64,000 nucleotides of DNA from Micromonospora peucetia (GTDB lineage Bacteria > Actinomycetota > Actinomycetes > Mycobacteriales > Micromonosporaceae): contig NZ_FMIC01000002.1 in assembly GCF_900091625.1 (NCBI RefSeq), positions 1,736,001 to 1,800,000 on the forward strand. The letters run 5' to 3'. Below the pieces are notes generated by a model that worked only from the letters and a program-made list of their open reading frames with translations, did no database searches and was not told where the DNA came from. Positions 44,708 through 52,364 of this stretch are shown in pieces. The first letter of the stretch is position 1, and every line of letters starts with the position of its first letter. Position numbers and translations under genes: made by a program.

Positions 44708-46015
44708 TCACACCTCGTCCTCGATGTAGCGGGGACGGGCGATCACCATGCCCGCGCCGGTCTGCACGGCGAGCGCCACCAGCAGGAACCCGATCGGCAC
44801 GGTCCACCCGCCGGTCGTTCCGTAGAGGATGCCCACCAGCAGCGGCCCCAGGGCGGCGATGAGATAGCCGACGCTCTGGCTGAACGCGGAGAGCGCCACC
44901 GTTCCCTCCGTGGTCCGGGCGCGCAGCCCGATGGTGGCCAGGATCATCGGGAAGGCGCTCTGCCCGACCGCGAGCAGCACCACCCAGAGCAGCGCACCGT
45001 CGTGCGGCGCGACGGCCATCCCGACGTAGGCGAGCGCCATCGCGGTGGAGAGCGTCAGCACCAGCGGGTGCAGCGTGCGCAGCCGGCCGGCGAGGGTGGG
45101 CATCAGCAGCGCGATCGGCACGCCCAGCGCCGTCACCCCGGCGAGCAGTAGGCCGGCGTCCTGGGGACGGTAGCCGGCGTCGCGGAAGAGCTGGGCCAGC
45201 CAGCCCATGATCGCGTAGGCGCCCAGCGACTGTGTTCCGAAGTAGACCGCCATCGCCCAGCCGAGCCGGGTCCGGCCGGGCCGGATCCGGCTGGGCCGGG
45301 GCACCACCGCCGCCGGGGGCGCCGCCCGCCGGGCCGCGCGCGCCCGCAGCGCCAGCGGCACCCACGGGAGCAACGCCACCAGGGCCAGCCCGGCCCAGAC
45401 GGCGAGCCCGGCCCGCCAGGTGCCGAACAGGTGCGCCACCGGCACCGCCGCCGCGGCGGCCACCGTCGCCCCCACCGTCAACGTCATCGAGTACGCCCCG
45501 GTGACCAGCCCGATGCGGTGCGGGAAATACTGCTTGACCAGGAGCGGGAGTAGGACGTTCGCCACCGCGATCCCGGCCAGCGCGAGGGCGCTGCCGAGGA
45601 TGAAGACCAGCGCGGAGCCCGTGGCCACGCGGACGAGCTGCCCGGCGGCGAGGATGATCATCGCCACCACCAACACCCGGGCCGGGGAGTGCCGGCGGAC
45701 CAGCCGGGGAGTGAGCGCCCCGAAGACGGCGAAGGCCACCGCGGGCAGGGTGGTCACGAACCCGGCCAGCGCACCGGAGAGGGCCAGGCCGTCGCGCACC
45801 TCGTCGAGCAGGGCGCCCAGGCTGGTGATGGCGGCCCGCAGGTTCAGCGCGACGAGCAGCATGCCGACGAGCACGAGCAGGCCACCGGCGACCGGGCCGG
45901 CCGGCGTGGGGGTGGGCACGCCGTCCGGCCGGGTGCCCGCGCCCGGCGCCTGGGCGGCGGGGGACGGCGGGGCGCCGGCGTCGACGGCCGGGACGGCGGT
46001 GGTTGGCGGGGTCAT
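44708..46015 (-). CDS. MFS transporter, CynX/NimT type
   Basis: 435 residues from ATG 46015 (MTPPTTAVPAV). Twelve predicted helices in two halves, starting LLVLVGMLLVALNLRAAITS, the conserved opening of the CynX/NimT group (cyanate or 2-nitroimidazole transport). LTPRLVRRHSPARVLVVAM is the loop 2-3 motif. A Pro/Ala-rich N-terminal extension of 40 residues is atypical. Divergent from a FadR-type regulator that may control it. Confidence 0.83.
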   Translation of the reverse strand: MTPPTTAVPAVDAGAPPSPAAQAPGAGTRPDGVPTPTPAGPVAGGLLVLVGMLLVALNLRAAITSLGALLDEVRDGLALSGALAGFVTTLPAVAFAVFGALTPRLVRRHSPARVLVVAMIILAAGQLVRVATGSALVFILGSALALAGIAVANVLLPLLVKQYFPHRIGLVTGAYSMTLTVGATVAAAAAVPVAHLFGTWRAGLAVWAGLALVALLPWVPLALRARAARRAAPPAAVVPRPSRIRPGRTRLGWAMAVYFGTQSLGAYAIMGWLAQLFRDAGYRPQDAGLLLAGVTALGVPIALLMPTLAGRLRTLHPLVLTLSTAMALAYVGMAVAPHDGALLWVVLLAVGQSAFPMILATIGLRARTTEGTVALSAFSQSVGYLIAALGPLLVGILYGTTGGWTVPIGFLLVALAVQTGAGMVIARPRYIEDEV

Positions 46016-46065
46016 GCGTCTGAACCTACAATCATGGGATGAATTCCAGGCAGGTGATGTAACCA

Positions 46066-46749
46066 GTGCCACCGCCGGTTGATTCCGTCGCAGCGCCGCC
46101 CAGGGGGCACCGGGTACGGCAGACCATCGCGCAGCTCAGGGAGCGGATCCTCGGGGGCGAGTGGCCGGTCGGCGGGCGGATCCCCACCGAGCCGCAACTG
46201 GTCGCCGCGCTCGGTGTGGGGCGCAACACGGTCCGCGAGGCGGTGCGGGCGCTGGTGCACGCCGGGGTGCTGGAGTGCCGGCAGGGCTCCGGGACGTACG
46301 TGGTGTCGACCGACGAGCTGGCCCCGGTGGTGGCCCGCCGGCTCACCGCCGACCGGATGGCCGAGGTGATCGAGGTGCGCCGCGCCTTCGAGGTGGAGGC
46401 CGCCCGGCTCGCCGCGCTGAGGCGTACGACCGAGGACCTGGCCGCCCTCGACGGCGCGCTCGCCGCCCGCGAGGCGGCCTGGCGCGGCGGCCGGGTCGAC
46501 GAGTTCGTGGAGACCGACGCGGCGCTGCACACCGCCGTGGTCGCGGCAGCGCACAACGGCATGCTCGCCGAGCTGTACGCCTCGGTCGGCACCGCGCTGC
46601 GCAGTACGGTCGCCCAGTCGATGGGCGACGCGCTGGAGCCGGAGCGCTACGTCGACCACTCCCGGCTGGTCGAGGCGATCCGGGCCGGCGACCCGGGCCG
46701 GGCGGCGATCGAGGCCGGCGCTTTTCTGGAGCCCCCGCCCGGGGCATAG
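46066..46749 (+). CDS. GntR family regulator, FadR/FCD subgroup
   Basis: 227 residues, GTG start after AGGTGATG. N-terminal winged helix (VRQTIAQLRERILGGEWPVG, IPTEPQLVAALGVGRNTVREAVRAL) followed by the all-helical FCD domain (VIEVRRAFEVEAARLAALRR, LHTAVVAAAHNGMLAELYA) that binds a carboxylate ligand through metal. Divergent from the MFS gene by 50 bases. Confidence 0.88.
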   Translation: MPPPVDSVAAPPRGHRVRQTIAQLRERILGGEWPVGGRIPTEPQLVAALGVGRNTVREAVRALVHAGVLECRQGSGTYVVSTDELAPVVARRLTADRMAEVIEVRRAFEVEAARLAALRRTTEDLAALDGALAAREAAWRGGRVDEFVETDAALHTAVVAAAHNGMLAELYASVGTALRSTVAQSMGDALEPERYVDHSRLVEAIRAGDPGRAAIEAGAFLEPPPGA

Positions 46750-46788
46750 GTTGTGCCGGACGGAAGACCGGACACCTCGGGAGTACGG

Positions 46789-47262
46789 ATGCTCAAGGGC
46801 TTCAAAGACTTCATCATGCGCGGCAACGTCGTCGACCTGGCGGTCGGTGTCGTCATCGGCGCCGCGTTCACGTCGGTGGTCACCACGCTGACCAACGCGT
46901 TCCTCAAACCGCTGATCGGGCTCTTCGTTCTGCTGCTCACCGGCAAGAGCAACGGGCTCGCAGGAGCCGCGTGGAAGATCCGTGGTGTCGAGTTCGACTG
47001 GATCAGCTTCATCAACGCGCTGATCACCTTCCTGCTCACCGCGGCGGCCCTCTACTTCCTCGTGGTTTTCCCGATGAACAAGCTGGCGGAGCGGCGCAAG
47101 CGGGGCGAGGAGCCGCCGCCGAATGCGCCGAGCGAGGAGGTCAAGCTGCTCACCGAGATCCGGGACGCCCTGGTCGCCGCCGGCCACACCACCCCCGGTC
47201 AACAGCGCGGCGCGCTCGACGACGTACTCGGCCGCCGGGAGGAACCGCCCACCCGACACTGA
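46789..47262 (+). CDS. mscL: large-conductance mechanosensitive channel
   Basis: 157 residues from ATG 46789, after CGGGAG. Forms a homopentamer that opens under turgor. MLKGFKDFIMRGNVVDLAVGVVIGAAFT is the family hallmark (amphipathic helix and pore helix 1); helix 2 is FLLTAAALYFLVVFPMNKL, followed by a longer cytosolic end (EEVKLLTEIRDALVAAG) than the basic family core. Immediately followed by a strong terminator. Confidence 0.95.
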   Translation: MLKGFKDFIMRGNVVDLAVGVVIGAAFTSVVTTLTNAFLKPLIGLFVLLLTGKSNGLAGAAWKIRGVEFDWISFINALITFLLTAAALYFLVVFPMNKLAERRKRGEEPPPNAPSEEVKLLTEIRDALVAAGHTTPGQQRGALDDVLGRREEPPTRH

Positions 47263-47281
47263 ACCCGGCGCACGCACATCA

Positions 47282-47316
47282 GCCCCTGCGGGATTCCCGC
47301 AGGGGCCGCCTTTTTT
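47282..47316 (+). terminator. strong intrinsic terminator after mscL
   Basis: A perfect 11-bp stem GCCCCTGCGGG-ATT-CCCGCAGGGGC (47282-47306) followed by CGCC and six T (47311-47316). The best terminator in the window. Confidence 0.93.
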
Positions 47317-47331
47317 CGTACGCATGTTCGA
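47316..47331. promoter_or_regulatory. LexA (SOS)-box-like palindrome, copy 2
   Basis: TCGTACGCATGTTCGA, 11 of 12 to TCGAAC-N4-GTTCGA, 13 bases before the start of the next gene and directly after the terminator. Confidence 0.5.
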
Positions 47332-47344
47332 TAGAGTCCCCGCC

Positions 47345-47593
47345 ATGGAGCAGCGGAAGCACTGGTGGAACGGGAAATGGGGCCGGCTGGCCCGGCGCGA
47401 CGTCTTCCTCCGGGTGGACGCCGACCGGTGGCACGTCGAGCAGCGCGCCGGCGGCTCCGAGGGTGTCTCCCGGTTCTATGAGCACGACACCGCCGAGGAG
47501 GCCGAGGAGACGGTCCGGGCGCTGCTCCAGGGCACCGACACCTGGCGTGAGCTCTCCCCGCGCCCGCCCAGCGCCTGGTCCCCGGAGTCCTGA
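47345..47593 (+). CDS. small conserved-type hypothetical protein, possibly SOS regulated
   Basis: 82 residues (MEQRKHWWNGKWGRLARRDV). Basic and tryptophan-rich N-terminus, then FYEHDTAEEAEETVRALLQG. No domain recognised, no signal or membrane segment. The good LexA-like site just upstream and the short leader suggest damage-inducible expression; function unknown. Confidence 0.6.
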   Translation: MEQRKHWWNGKWGRLARRDVFLRVDADRWHVEQRAGGSEGVSRFYEHDTAEEAEETVRALLQGTDTWRELSPRPPSAWSPES

Positions 47594-47606
47594 CGCACAG
47601 CCACCA

Positions 47607-47659
47607 CGAGATCCTGGACAGTTGCCGTTCGGGCCGAACGACAACTGTCCAAGATCTCG
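47607..47659. repeat. 26-bp near-perfect hairpin (GATCCTGGACAGTTG type)
   Basis: CGAGATCCTGGACAGTTGCC and further bases pair with the mirror arm at 47634-47659 with two mismatches and a one-base loop. It sits after the small gene and before the next plus-strand gene, so it may terminate transcription. No flanking T-run. Confidence 0.8.
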
Positions 47660-47700
47660 ACGATGGTTTAGCCGGAGCGGGGGCCGGGAACCGCGCCAGG

Positions 47701-48069
47701 ATGGAGCAGCAGGGCATCGAGGCGACAGTTTCCCGGGTCAACACGGGCATGCGGGTGATCGACGTCGACGGCACCGAGGTCGGCACCGTCGACCTCGTCC
47801 AGCGGGGCGACCCGAACGCGGTGACCGTGCAGGCGCCGACCGCCGACCCGGGCAGCAGCCTGGACGAACTGATCGAGTCGACGGCGGTCGAGGAACCGGA
47901 CGTGCCCGCCGACCTGGCGGCCCGGCTGCTGCACAGCGGCTACCTCAAGGTCTCCACCGATCTCGTCCGCGCCGGCGCGGTCTACGTGCTCGCCGAGCAG
48001 ATCGACGCCGTCACCGACGGCCAGGTACGCCTCGACGTCCCGGCCCGGGACCTGCCGCCCGAGGAGTGA
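47701..48069 (+). CDS. hypothetical protein, PRC-barrel/DUF2171-like
   Basis: 122 residues, two halves: IEATVSRVNTGMRVIDVDGTEVGTVDLV (a glycine-turn strand pattern typical of PRC-barrel domains) and ARLLHSGYLKVSTDLVRAGA near the C-terminus. It is acidic and soluble. Low confidence in the fold; function unknown. Confidence 0.6.
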   Translation: MEQQGIEATVSRVNTGMRVIDVDGTEVGTVDLVQRGDPNAVTVQAPTADPGSSLDELIESTAVEEPDVPADLAARLLHSGYLKVSTDLVRAGAVYVLAEQIDAVTDGQVRLDVPARDLPPEE

Positions 48070-48174
48070 GCGACGTCCTGCCACCGCCGGGTGCCCACCC
48101 AGCGGTTGGGCGTGCCCGGTCGGGGTCAGGTCGCACGGCACAGCGCTGGCACCGCACCGGGCATACCCGCCGCA

Positions 48175-48338
48175 CGCTGTCGAGCTGATGTCGTAGGCGA
48201 TTCAACTCCCGCAGGCCGCCGGGGGCCCTGCCGACACCTACGCCGCGCTGCCGCCCCTGGACGGCTGCCGAGCGGTACCGATGCCGGTGGCCGGCCGTGG
48301 CGGAGCCGTGATGTCGTAAACGACTCAGCTCGACAGCG
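48175..48338. repeat. 164-bp element with terminal inverted repeats
   Basis: CGCTGTCGAGCTGA at 48175-48188 and its exact complement at 48325-48338. Inside each end lies TGATGTCGTARRCGAYTCA in direct orientation. A third copy of the right end (ACGACTCAGCTCGACAGCGT) is near 59367. No coding capacity; resembles a MITE or a composite protein-binding element. Confidence 0.7.
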
Positions 48339-48347
48339 CGTGGACGG

Positions 48348-49697
48348 TCAGGTGCCGCTGGCCCGGCCACCGCTCGGCGACGAGGCGACCGCGACGGAAT
48401 CCGGCCCGGGCGAAGCCGGCAATGGCGGCGCGGTCACGGTTACGGCCGCGGGTTCGGTCACGGTCGCGGGTTCGGCCGCAGTCACGGTCGCGGGTTCGGT
48501 CGCGGGTTCGGCCGTCGGCCCCGGCCCCGGCGCGGTCGGCTCGGCGGAGCGGTGGCGGAAGAGCAGGAGCATCACCGCGCCGGCGACCAGGCCCCAGAAC
48601 GCGCCGCCCACGCCGACCAGGGTCACCCCGGAGGCGGTGACCACGAAGGTGACCACCGCGGCCTCGCGGGCCGCCGGCTCCGCCAGCGCCGAGGTGAGCG
48701 CGGTGGCCAGCGCGCCGAGCAGCGCCAGCCCGGCGACCGCCTCGATCAGCACCGGCGGGGCGAGCGCGACCAAAGCGGTGGCCGCCCCGGCGCCCAGCCC
48801 CAGCAGGGCCAGCCCGATCCCGGCGGTGACCGAGGCGATCCAGCGACGGTCCGGGTCCGGGTGGGCGTCCGGGCCGGCCGCCAGCGCGGCGGTGATCGCG
48901 GCGAGGTTGACCGCGTGCCCGCCGGCGGGGGCGGCGACCACGGTGGTCAGCCCGGTGGCCCGCAGCGCGGCGCCGAAGGGCGGCCGGTAGCCGTAGCCGA
49001 CCAGCACCGCCATCCCGGGGACGTTCTGCGCGGCCATGGTGACCAGGAAAAGCGGCAACGCCAGGCCGATCAGGGCGGAGACGTTCCAGGCCGGGGTGGT
49101 GAGCTCCACCGCGGGCAGCAGCCGGGCGCCGCCGAGGCCGGTGACCGGGGTGGTCAGCGCGATCGCCGCCACCGCGACGACCAGCGCGCCCGGTACCGCC
49201 CAGCGCCGGGCGAAGCGGTGCAGCAGCAGCCAGGCCAGCACCACGGGGACGGCCAGCCGGGGCACCTCGACCAACGCGCGGACGGGGGCGGTGCAGAGCG
49301 GCAGCAGCACCCCGGCGAGCATCGCGCCCGCGATCGGCCGGGGGATCGCCGCGACGGCCCGCCCGAGCACGGGGAACAGCCCGGCGGCCACGATCAGCAC
49401 GCCCGAGACGAGGAACGCCCCGACGGCGACGGGCCATCCGCCCGGCACCGCGCCGGTGGCGACCAGCAGCGCCGCGCCGGGGGTGGACCAGGCGATGCTC
49501 ATCGGGATGCGGTGCCGAAGGCCCAGCCAGACGGCGGAGACCCCGGCGGCCATGCACACCACGAGCAGCCCGGAAGCGGCCTGTGCGTCCGAGGCGCCGA
49601 CGGCACGCAGGCCGGCCAGCACCACGGTGAACGAACTGGCGAACCCGACCAGCGCGGTCACCACACCCGCCAGCACCGGTTGCGACCGTCCCGCCAT
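48348..49697 (-). CDS. BenE/benzoate-H+ symporter family transporter
   Basis: 449 residues. About eleven helices with the opening VLAGVVTALVGFASSFTVVL and signature-type segments WSTPGAALLV, LAGVLLPLCTAPVRALVEVP, NVPGMAVLVGYGYRPPFGAA and APAGGHAVNLAAITAALAAG. The family imports benzoate and related acids. The C-terminal 60 residues are repetitive (EPATVTAAEPATVTEPAAVT), encoded by a DNA repeat at 48435-48535. Divergent from an XRE-cupin regulator with a palindrome between. Confidence 0.85.
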   Translation of the reverse strand: MAGRSQPVLAGVVTALVGFASSFTVVLAGLRAVGASDAQAASGLLVVCMAAGVSAVWLGLRHRIPMSIAWSTPGAALLVATGAVPGGWPVAVGAFLVSGVLIVAAGLFPVLGRAVAAIPRPIAGAMLAGVLLPLCTAPVRALVEVPRLAVPVVLAWLLLHRFARRWAVPGALVVAVAAIALTTPVTGLGGARLLPAVELTTPAWNVSALIGLALPLFLVTMAAQNVPGMAVLVGYGYRPPFGAALRATGLTTVVAAPAGGHAVNLAAITAALAAGPDAHPDPDRRWIASVTAGIGLALLGLGAGAATALVALAPPVLIEAVAGLALLGALATALTSALAEPAAREAAVVTFVVTASGVTLVGVGGAFWGLVAGAVMLLLFRHRSAEPTAPGPGPTAEPATEPATVTAAEPATVTEPAAVTVTAPPLPASPGPDSVAVASSPSGGRASGT

Positions 49698-49717
49698 CCC
49701 CCGCCCCCGCCCGCTCC

Positions 49718-49733
49718 GTTCCGTTTACGGAAC
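49718..49733. promoter_or_regulatory. perfect palindrome in benE / XRE-cupin divergent region
   Basis: GTTCCG-TTTA-CGGAAC lies between starts at 49697 and 49760, 21 bases from benE and 27 from the regulator. Likely operator of the XRE protein. Confidence 0.6.
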
Positions 49734-49759
49734 ATGGAAACGTGTAGCACGATAGCGGG

Positions 49760-50332
49760 GTGCCGCTGACGCCACCAATCCACCGAACGGCCCCCGACCC
49801 GGGCGCCGATCCGGGCGCCGAGGACGTCGGGCGGCGGATTCGCGCCCTGCGGGGGGAGCGGGGCCTGTCGCTGTCGGCCCTGGCCCGGCTCGCCGGGGTG
49901 GGCAAGGCGACCCTCTCCGGACTGGAGAACGGCACCCGCAACCCGACCCTGGAGACGCTCTACGCGATCACCGCGCAGCTCGGCGTACCGCTGACGGCCG
50001 TGCTCTCCGGCCCGGCCTGCGGGCCGACCGTCCGCGGCGCCGCGGTCAGCGCCATCCTGCTGGAGGTCTTCGAGGACACCGACGCCACCTACGAGCTGTA
50101 CCGGATGCTGGTCGCGCCCGGCCCGGAGCAGCTCTCCCCCGCCCACCAGCGGGGCGTCACCGAGCACATCACCGTCTTCGCGGGCGTGCTGCGCGCCGGC
50201 CCGGTCGACGCCCCACTGACCGCCGCCGCCGGCGGGCACCTGCGCTGGACGTCCGACGTGCCGCACGTGTACGCCGCCGTCGGCGACGAGGAGGCCGCCG
50301 CCAGCCTGCTGCTCCGCTACCCCCGCCGCTGA
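49760..50332 (+). CDS. XRE-family regulator with cupin domain
   Basis: 190 residues, GTG start. HTH: LSLSALARLAGVGKATLSGLENGTRNPTLETLYAI. The C-terminal half is a cupin-like beta barrel (ELYRMLVAPGPEQLSPAHQRG, EHITVFAGVLRAGPVDA). Such proteins usually repress an adjacent transporter and release on small-acid binding. Divergent from the BenE gene, so that is the likely target. Confidence 0.85.
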   Translation: MPLTPPIHRTAPDPGADPGAEDVGRRIRALRGERGLSLSALARLAGVGKATLSGLENGTRNPTLETLYAITAQLGVPLTAVLSGPACGPTVRGAAVSAILLEVFEDTDATYELYRMLVAPGPEQLSPAHQRGVTEHITVFAGVLRAGPVDAPLTAAAGGHLRWTSDVPHVYAAVGDEEAAASLLLRYPRR

Positions 50333-50465
50333 ACCCACCGACGACGGCACCCCGACGGGCCGCCCCGTCGACCGGGGCCAGCCACCGACCGGGGCCAGCC
50401 GTCAACCAGGGCCAGCCGTCGACCGGGGCCGCCCGTCGACCTGGGTCAGCCGTCGGCCGGGGCCG
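50333..50465. repeat. short tandem CCGTCGACCGGGGCCAGC-type repeat
   Basis: Irregular 17-18-base units (GACCGGGGCCAGCC) occur about six times between the convergent XRE-cupin and LuxR genes, extending into the last codons of the LuxR gene. No other feature seen. Confidence 0.6.
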
Positions 50466-51510
50466 ACACCGGCAGTCGCCGCCGCACGGCCCAGATCGCC
50501 GCCTCGGTACGCGACGCCGACCCGGTCTTGCGCAGCAGGTTGGACACGTGCACGGTGACCGTACGCACCGAGATGCCGAGAGCCCGCGCCGCCTGCTTGT
50601 TGGACATCCCGGCGACCAGGCAGCCCAGCACCTCGATCTCCCGCCCGGTCAGCTCGGCGTCGACCGGGTCGGCCGGTCGCTGCGGCACCGCCCCCTGAAC
50701 TGAAGCTGCGGGCCGCGCTGCCGGCGGACGCGGAGCGGGCGGCGGACGGAGCAACGCCTCGGGCCCCCGGCCGGCGTGCGCTGCGAGCAGCTCGGTCAGC
50801 GCGTACGGGTTGCCGCCGGTGCGCTGCCAGACGGCGCGCACCAGCCGGCCGGACGGGCGTGGGTCCGCGTACACCTGGGTCAGCACCTCGGCGACCTCGG
50901 CCGGAAGCAGCGGTCCGAGGTGTTGGCGGACGGCGCCGCGGACGCCGCAGAGCCGGGCCAGGGCACGGACCGCGAGGTCCGGCGCGACCGCGTCCTCGGC
51001 GGGCCGACTGGCCACCACCAGCAGCGCCGGCAGGTCACCGGCGGTCGCCAGCTCGCCGACCAGGTTGAGGCTGGCCGGGTCGAGGGCGTGCAGATCCTCC
51101 ACCACCAGCACGGCCGGGCCGGCAGCGACCAGCAGCCGGACGACCCGCACCGCGAGCCGCAGCAGGGTGCCCGGCGGGTAGCGCTCACGCGGCGCGGTCG
51201 GCTGCTGGGCGAGCCAGGCCAGCGCGTCGCGCGGCAGATCGAGCCGGCTCGTGTCCCGACCCGTGAGAACGGCGGCCAACCAGTCGTACGGGGCGGGGCT
51301 GTGCACCCGGGCGGCGCCGGAGAGCACCACCGCCGGCCGGGGGGCGAACGCCTCCAGGGCTGCCGCGACCAGCAAAGACTTGCCCACCCCGGCGGCACCG
51401 GTGATCACCGCGACGGTCAACGCGGGCCGCCGGGACGTGACCACGGTGGACCACGCCCGGTCGAGCTCGGCCAGCTCACCGGCGCGCCCGACCATGGACA
51501 CCGGCATCAT
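50446..51510 (-). CDS. short LuxR-type regulator with ATPase domain
   Basis: 354 residues. An AAA/NACHT-like ATPase with Walker A VITGAAGVGKSLLVAA and Walker B AVLVVEDLHALDPAS, then a LuxR HTH (ELTGREIEVLGCLVAGMSNKQAARALGISVRTVTVHVSNLLRK). LAL regulators normally have 850-1000 residues with a long TPR-like sensor; here the sensor is missing and the ATPase joins the HTH by a Pro/Ala linker. The frame is intact. The palindrome CTACGCA-N4-TGCGTAG lies just upstream. Confidence 0.83.
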   Translation of the reverse strand: MMPVSMVGRAGELAELDRAWSTVVTSRRPALTVAVITGAAGVGKSLLVAAALEAFAPRPAVVLSGAARVHSPAPYDWLAAVLTGRDTSRLDLPRDALAWLAQQPTAPRERYPPGTLLRLAVRVVRLLVAAGPAVLVVEDLHALDPASLNLVGELATAGDLPALLVVASRPAEDAVAPDLAVRALARLCGVRGAVRQHLGPLLPAEVAEVLTQVYADPRPSGRLVRAVWQRTGGNPYALTELLAAHAGRGPEALLRPPPAPRPPAARPAASVQGAVPQRPADPVDAELTGREIEVLGCLVAGMSNKQAARALGISVRTVTVHVSNLLRKTGSASRTEAAIWAVRRRLPVSAPADG

Positions 51511-51519
51511 TCCCCAACC

Positions 51520-51537
51520 CTACGCAGTAGTGCGTAG
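51520..51537. promoter_or_regulatory. perfect palindrome in LuxR / PP2C divergent region
   Basis: CTACGCA-GTAG-TGCGTAG at 51520-51537, ten bases from the LuxR start and 36 from the PP2C start. Candidate self-regulatory LuxR site. Confidence 0.6.
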
Positions 51538-51573
51538 AGACGGCGGGAGGGTGTTCTTGGCAAGCTTGACCCC

Positions 51574-52293
51574 ATGACGCTGATCCTCCGCTCGGCCATC
51601 CTCAACGACATCGGCCTGGTCCGCACCAACAACGAGGACTCCGCCCTTGCCGGTGACCGCCTTGTCGCGGTCGCGGACGGCATGGGCGGCCTGCCCGCAG
51701 GCGAGGTGGCGAGTGAGATCGTCATCCGCATCCTGGACGAGCTGAGCCCGCCGACCAACCCCGACGAGGCGGCCGGGGCGCTGCGGGCCGTGGTGAGCAC
51801 CGCCAACCGGCGCATCCACGCCGCCATAACCGTCGACCCGGCGCGCGACGGCATGGGTACGACGCTGACCGCCGCCCTGCTCGCCGGGGACGCGCTGGTG
51901 CTGGCCCAGGTGGGTGACTCCCGCTGCTACCTGCTGCGCGACGGGGAACTGACCCAGCTCACCCGCGACGACACCTTCGTCCAGGCGCTGGTCGACCAGG
52001 GGACGCTCTCGCCCGAGCAGGCGCGGCACCACCCACAGCGGTCCCTGGTGACCCGGGCGGTGCAGGGGTCGGACACGCCCCCGGCGGTCGGGGTGCTCAC
52101 GGTCGTCGCGGGCGACCGGCTGCTGCTGTGCAGCGACGGGCTCTCCGACTACGTCGAGGACGGCACGATCGCTGCCGCGCTGAGCACGTACGGCGACCGC
52201 CACCAGTGCGGCGAGCAACTCGTCAAGCTCGCCCACCAGGCCGGCGCGCCGGACAACGTGACCGTCGTGGTCTCCGACGTCGTCGCCGTCTGA
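51574..52293 (+). CDS. PP2C-type serine/threonine protein phosphatase
   Basis: 239 residues, stand-alone catalytic domain. Metal and active-site motifs: GLVRTNNEDSALAG, LVAVADGMGGLPAGEVAS, LAQVGDSRCYLLRDGEL, LLLCSDGLSDYVEDG and the final APDNVTVVVSDVV. This is the eukaryotic-like PstP class that reverses Ser/Thr kinase action, distinct from the SpoIIE class elsewhere in the window. No membrane part. Divergent from the LuxR gene. Confidence 0.92.
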   Translation: MTLILRSAILNDIGLVRTNNEDSALAGDRLVAVADGMGGLPAGEVASEIVIRILDELSPPTNPDEAAGALRAVVSTANRRIHAAITVDPARDGMGTTLTAALLAGDALVLAQVGDSRCYLLRDGELTQLTRDDTFVQALVDQGTLSPEQARHHPQRSLVTRAVQGSDTPPAVGVLTVVAGDRLLLCSDGLSDYVEDGTIAAALSTYGDRHQCGEQLVKLAHQAGAPDNVTVVVSDVVAV

Positions 52294-52364
52294 AGCGGTG
52301 AGCACCGGCCCGTCGACCGGCGATTACGGTTGCGGGGACCGCCGGGCCGGGATGGGATGGGCGG

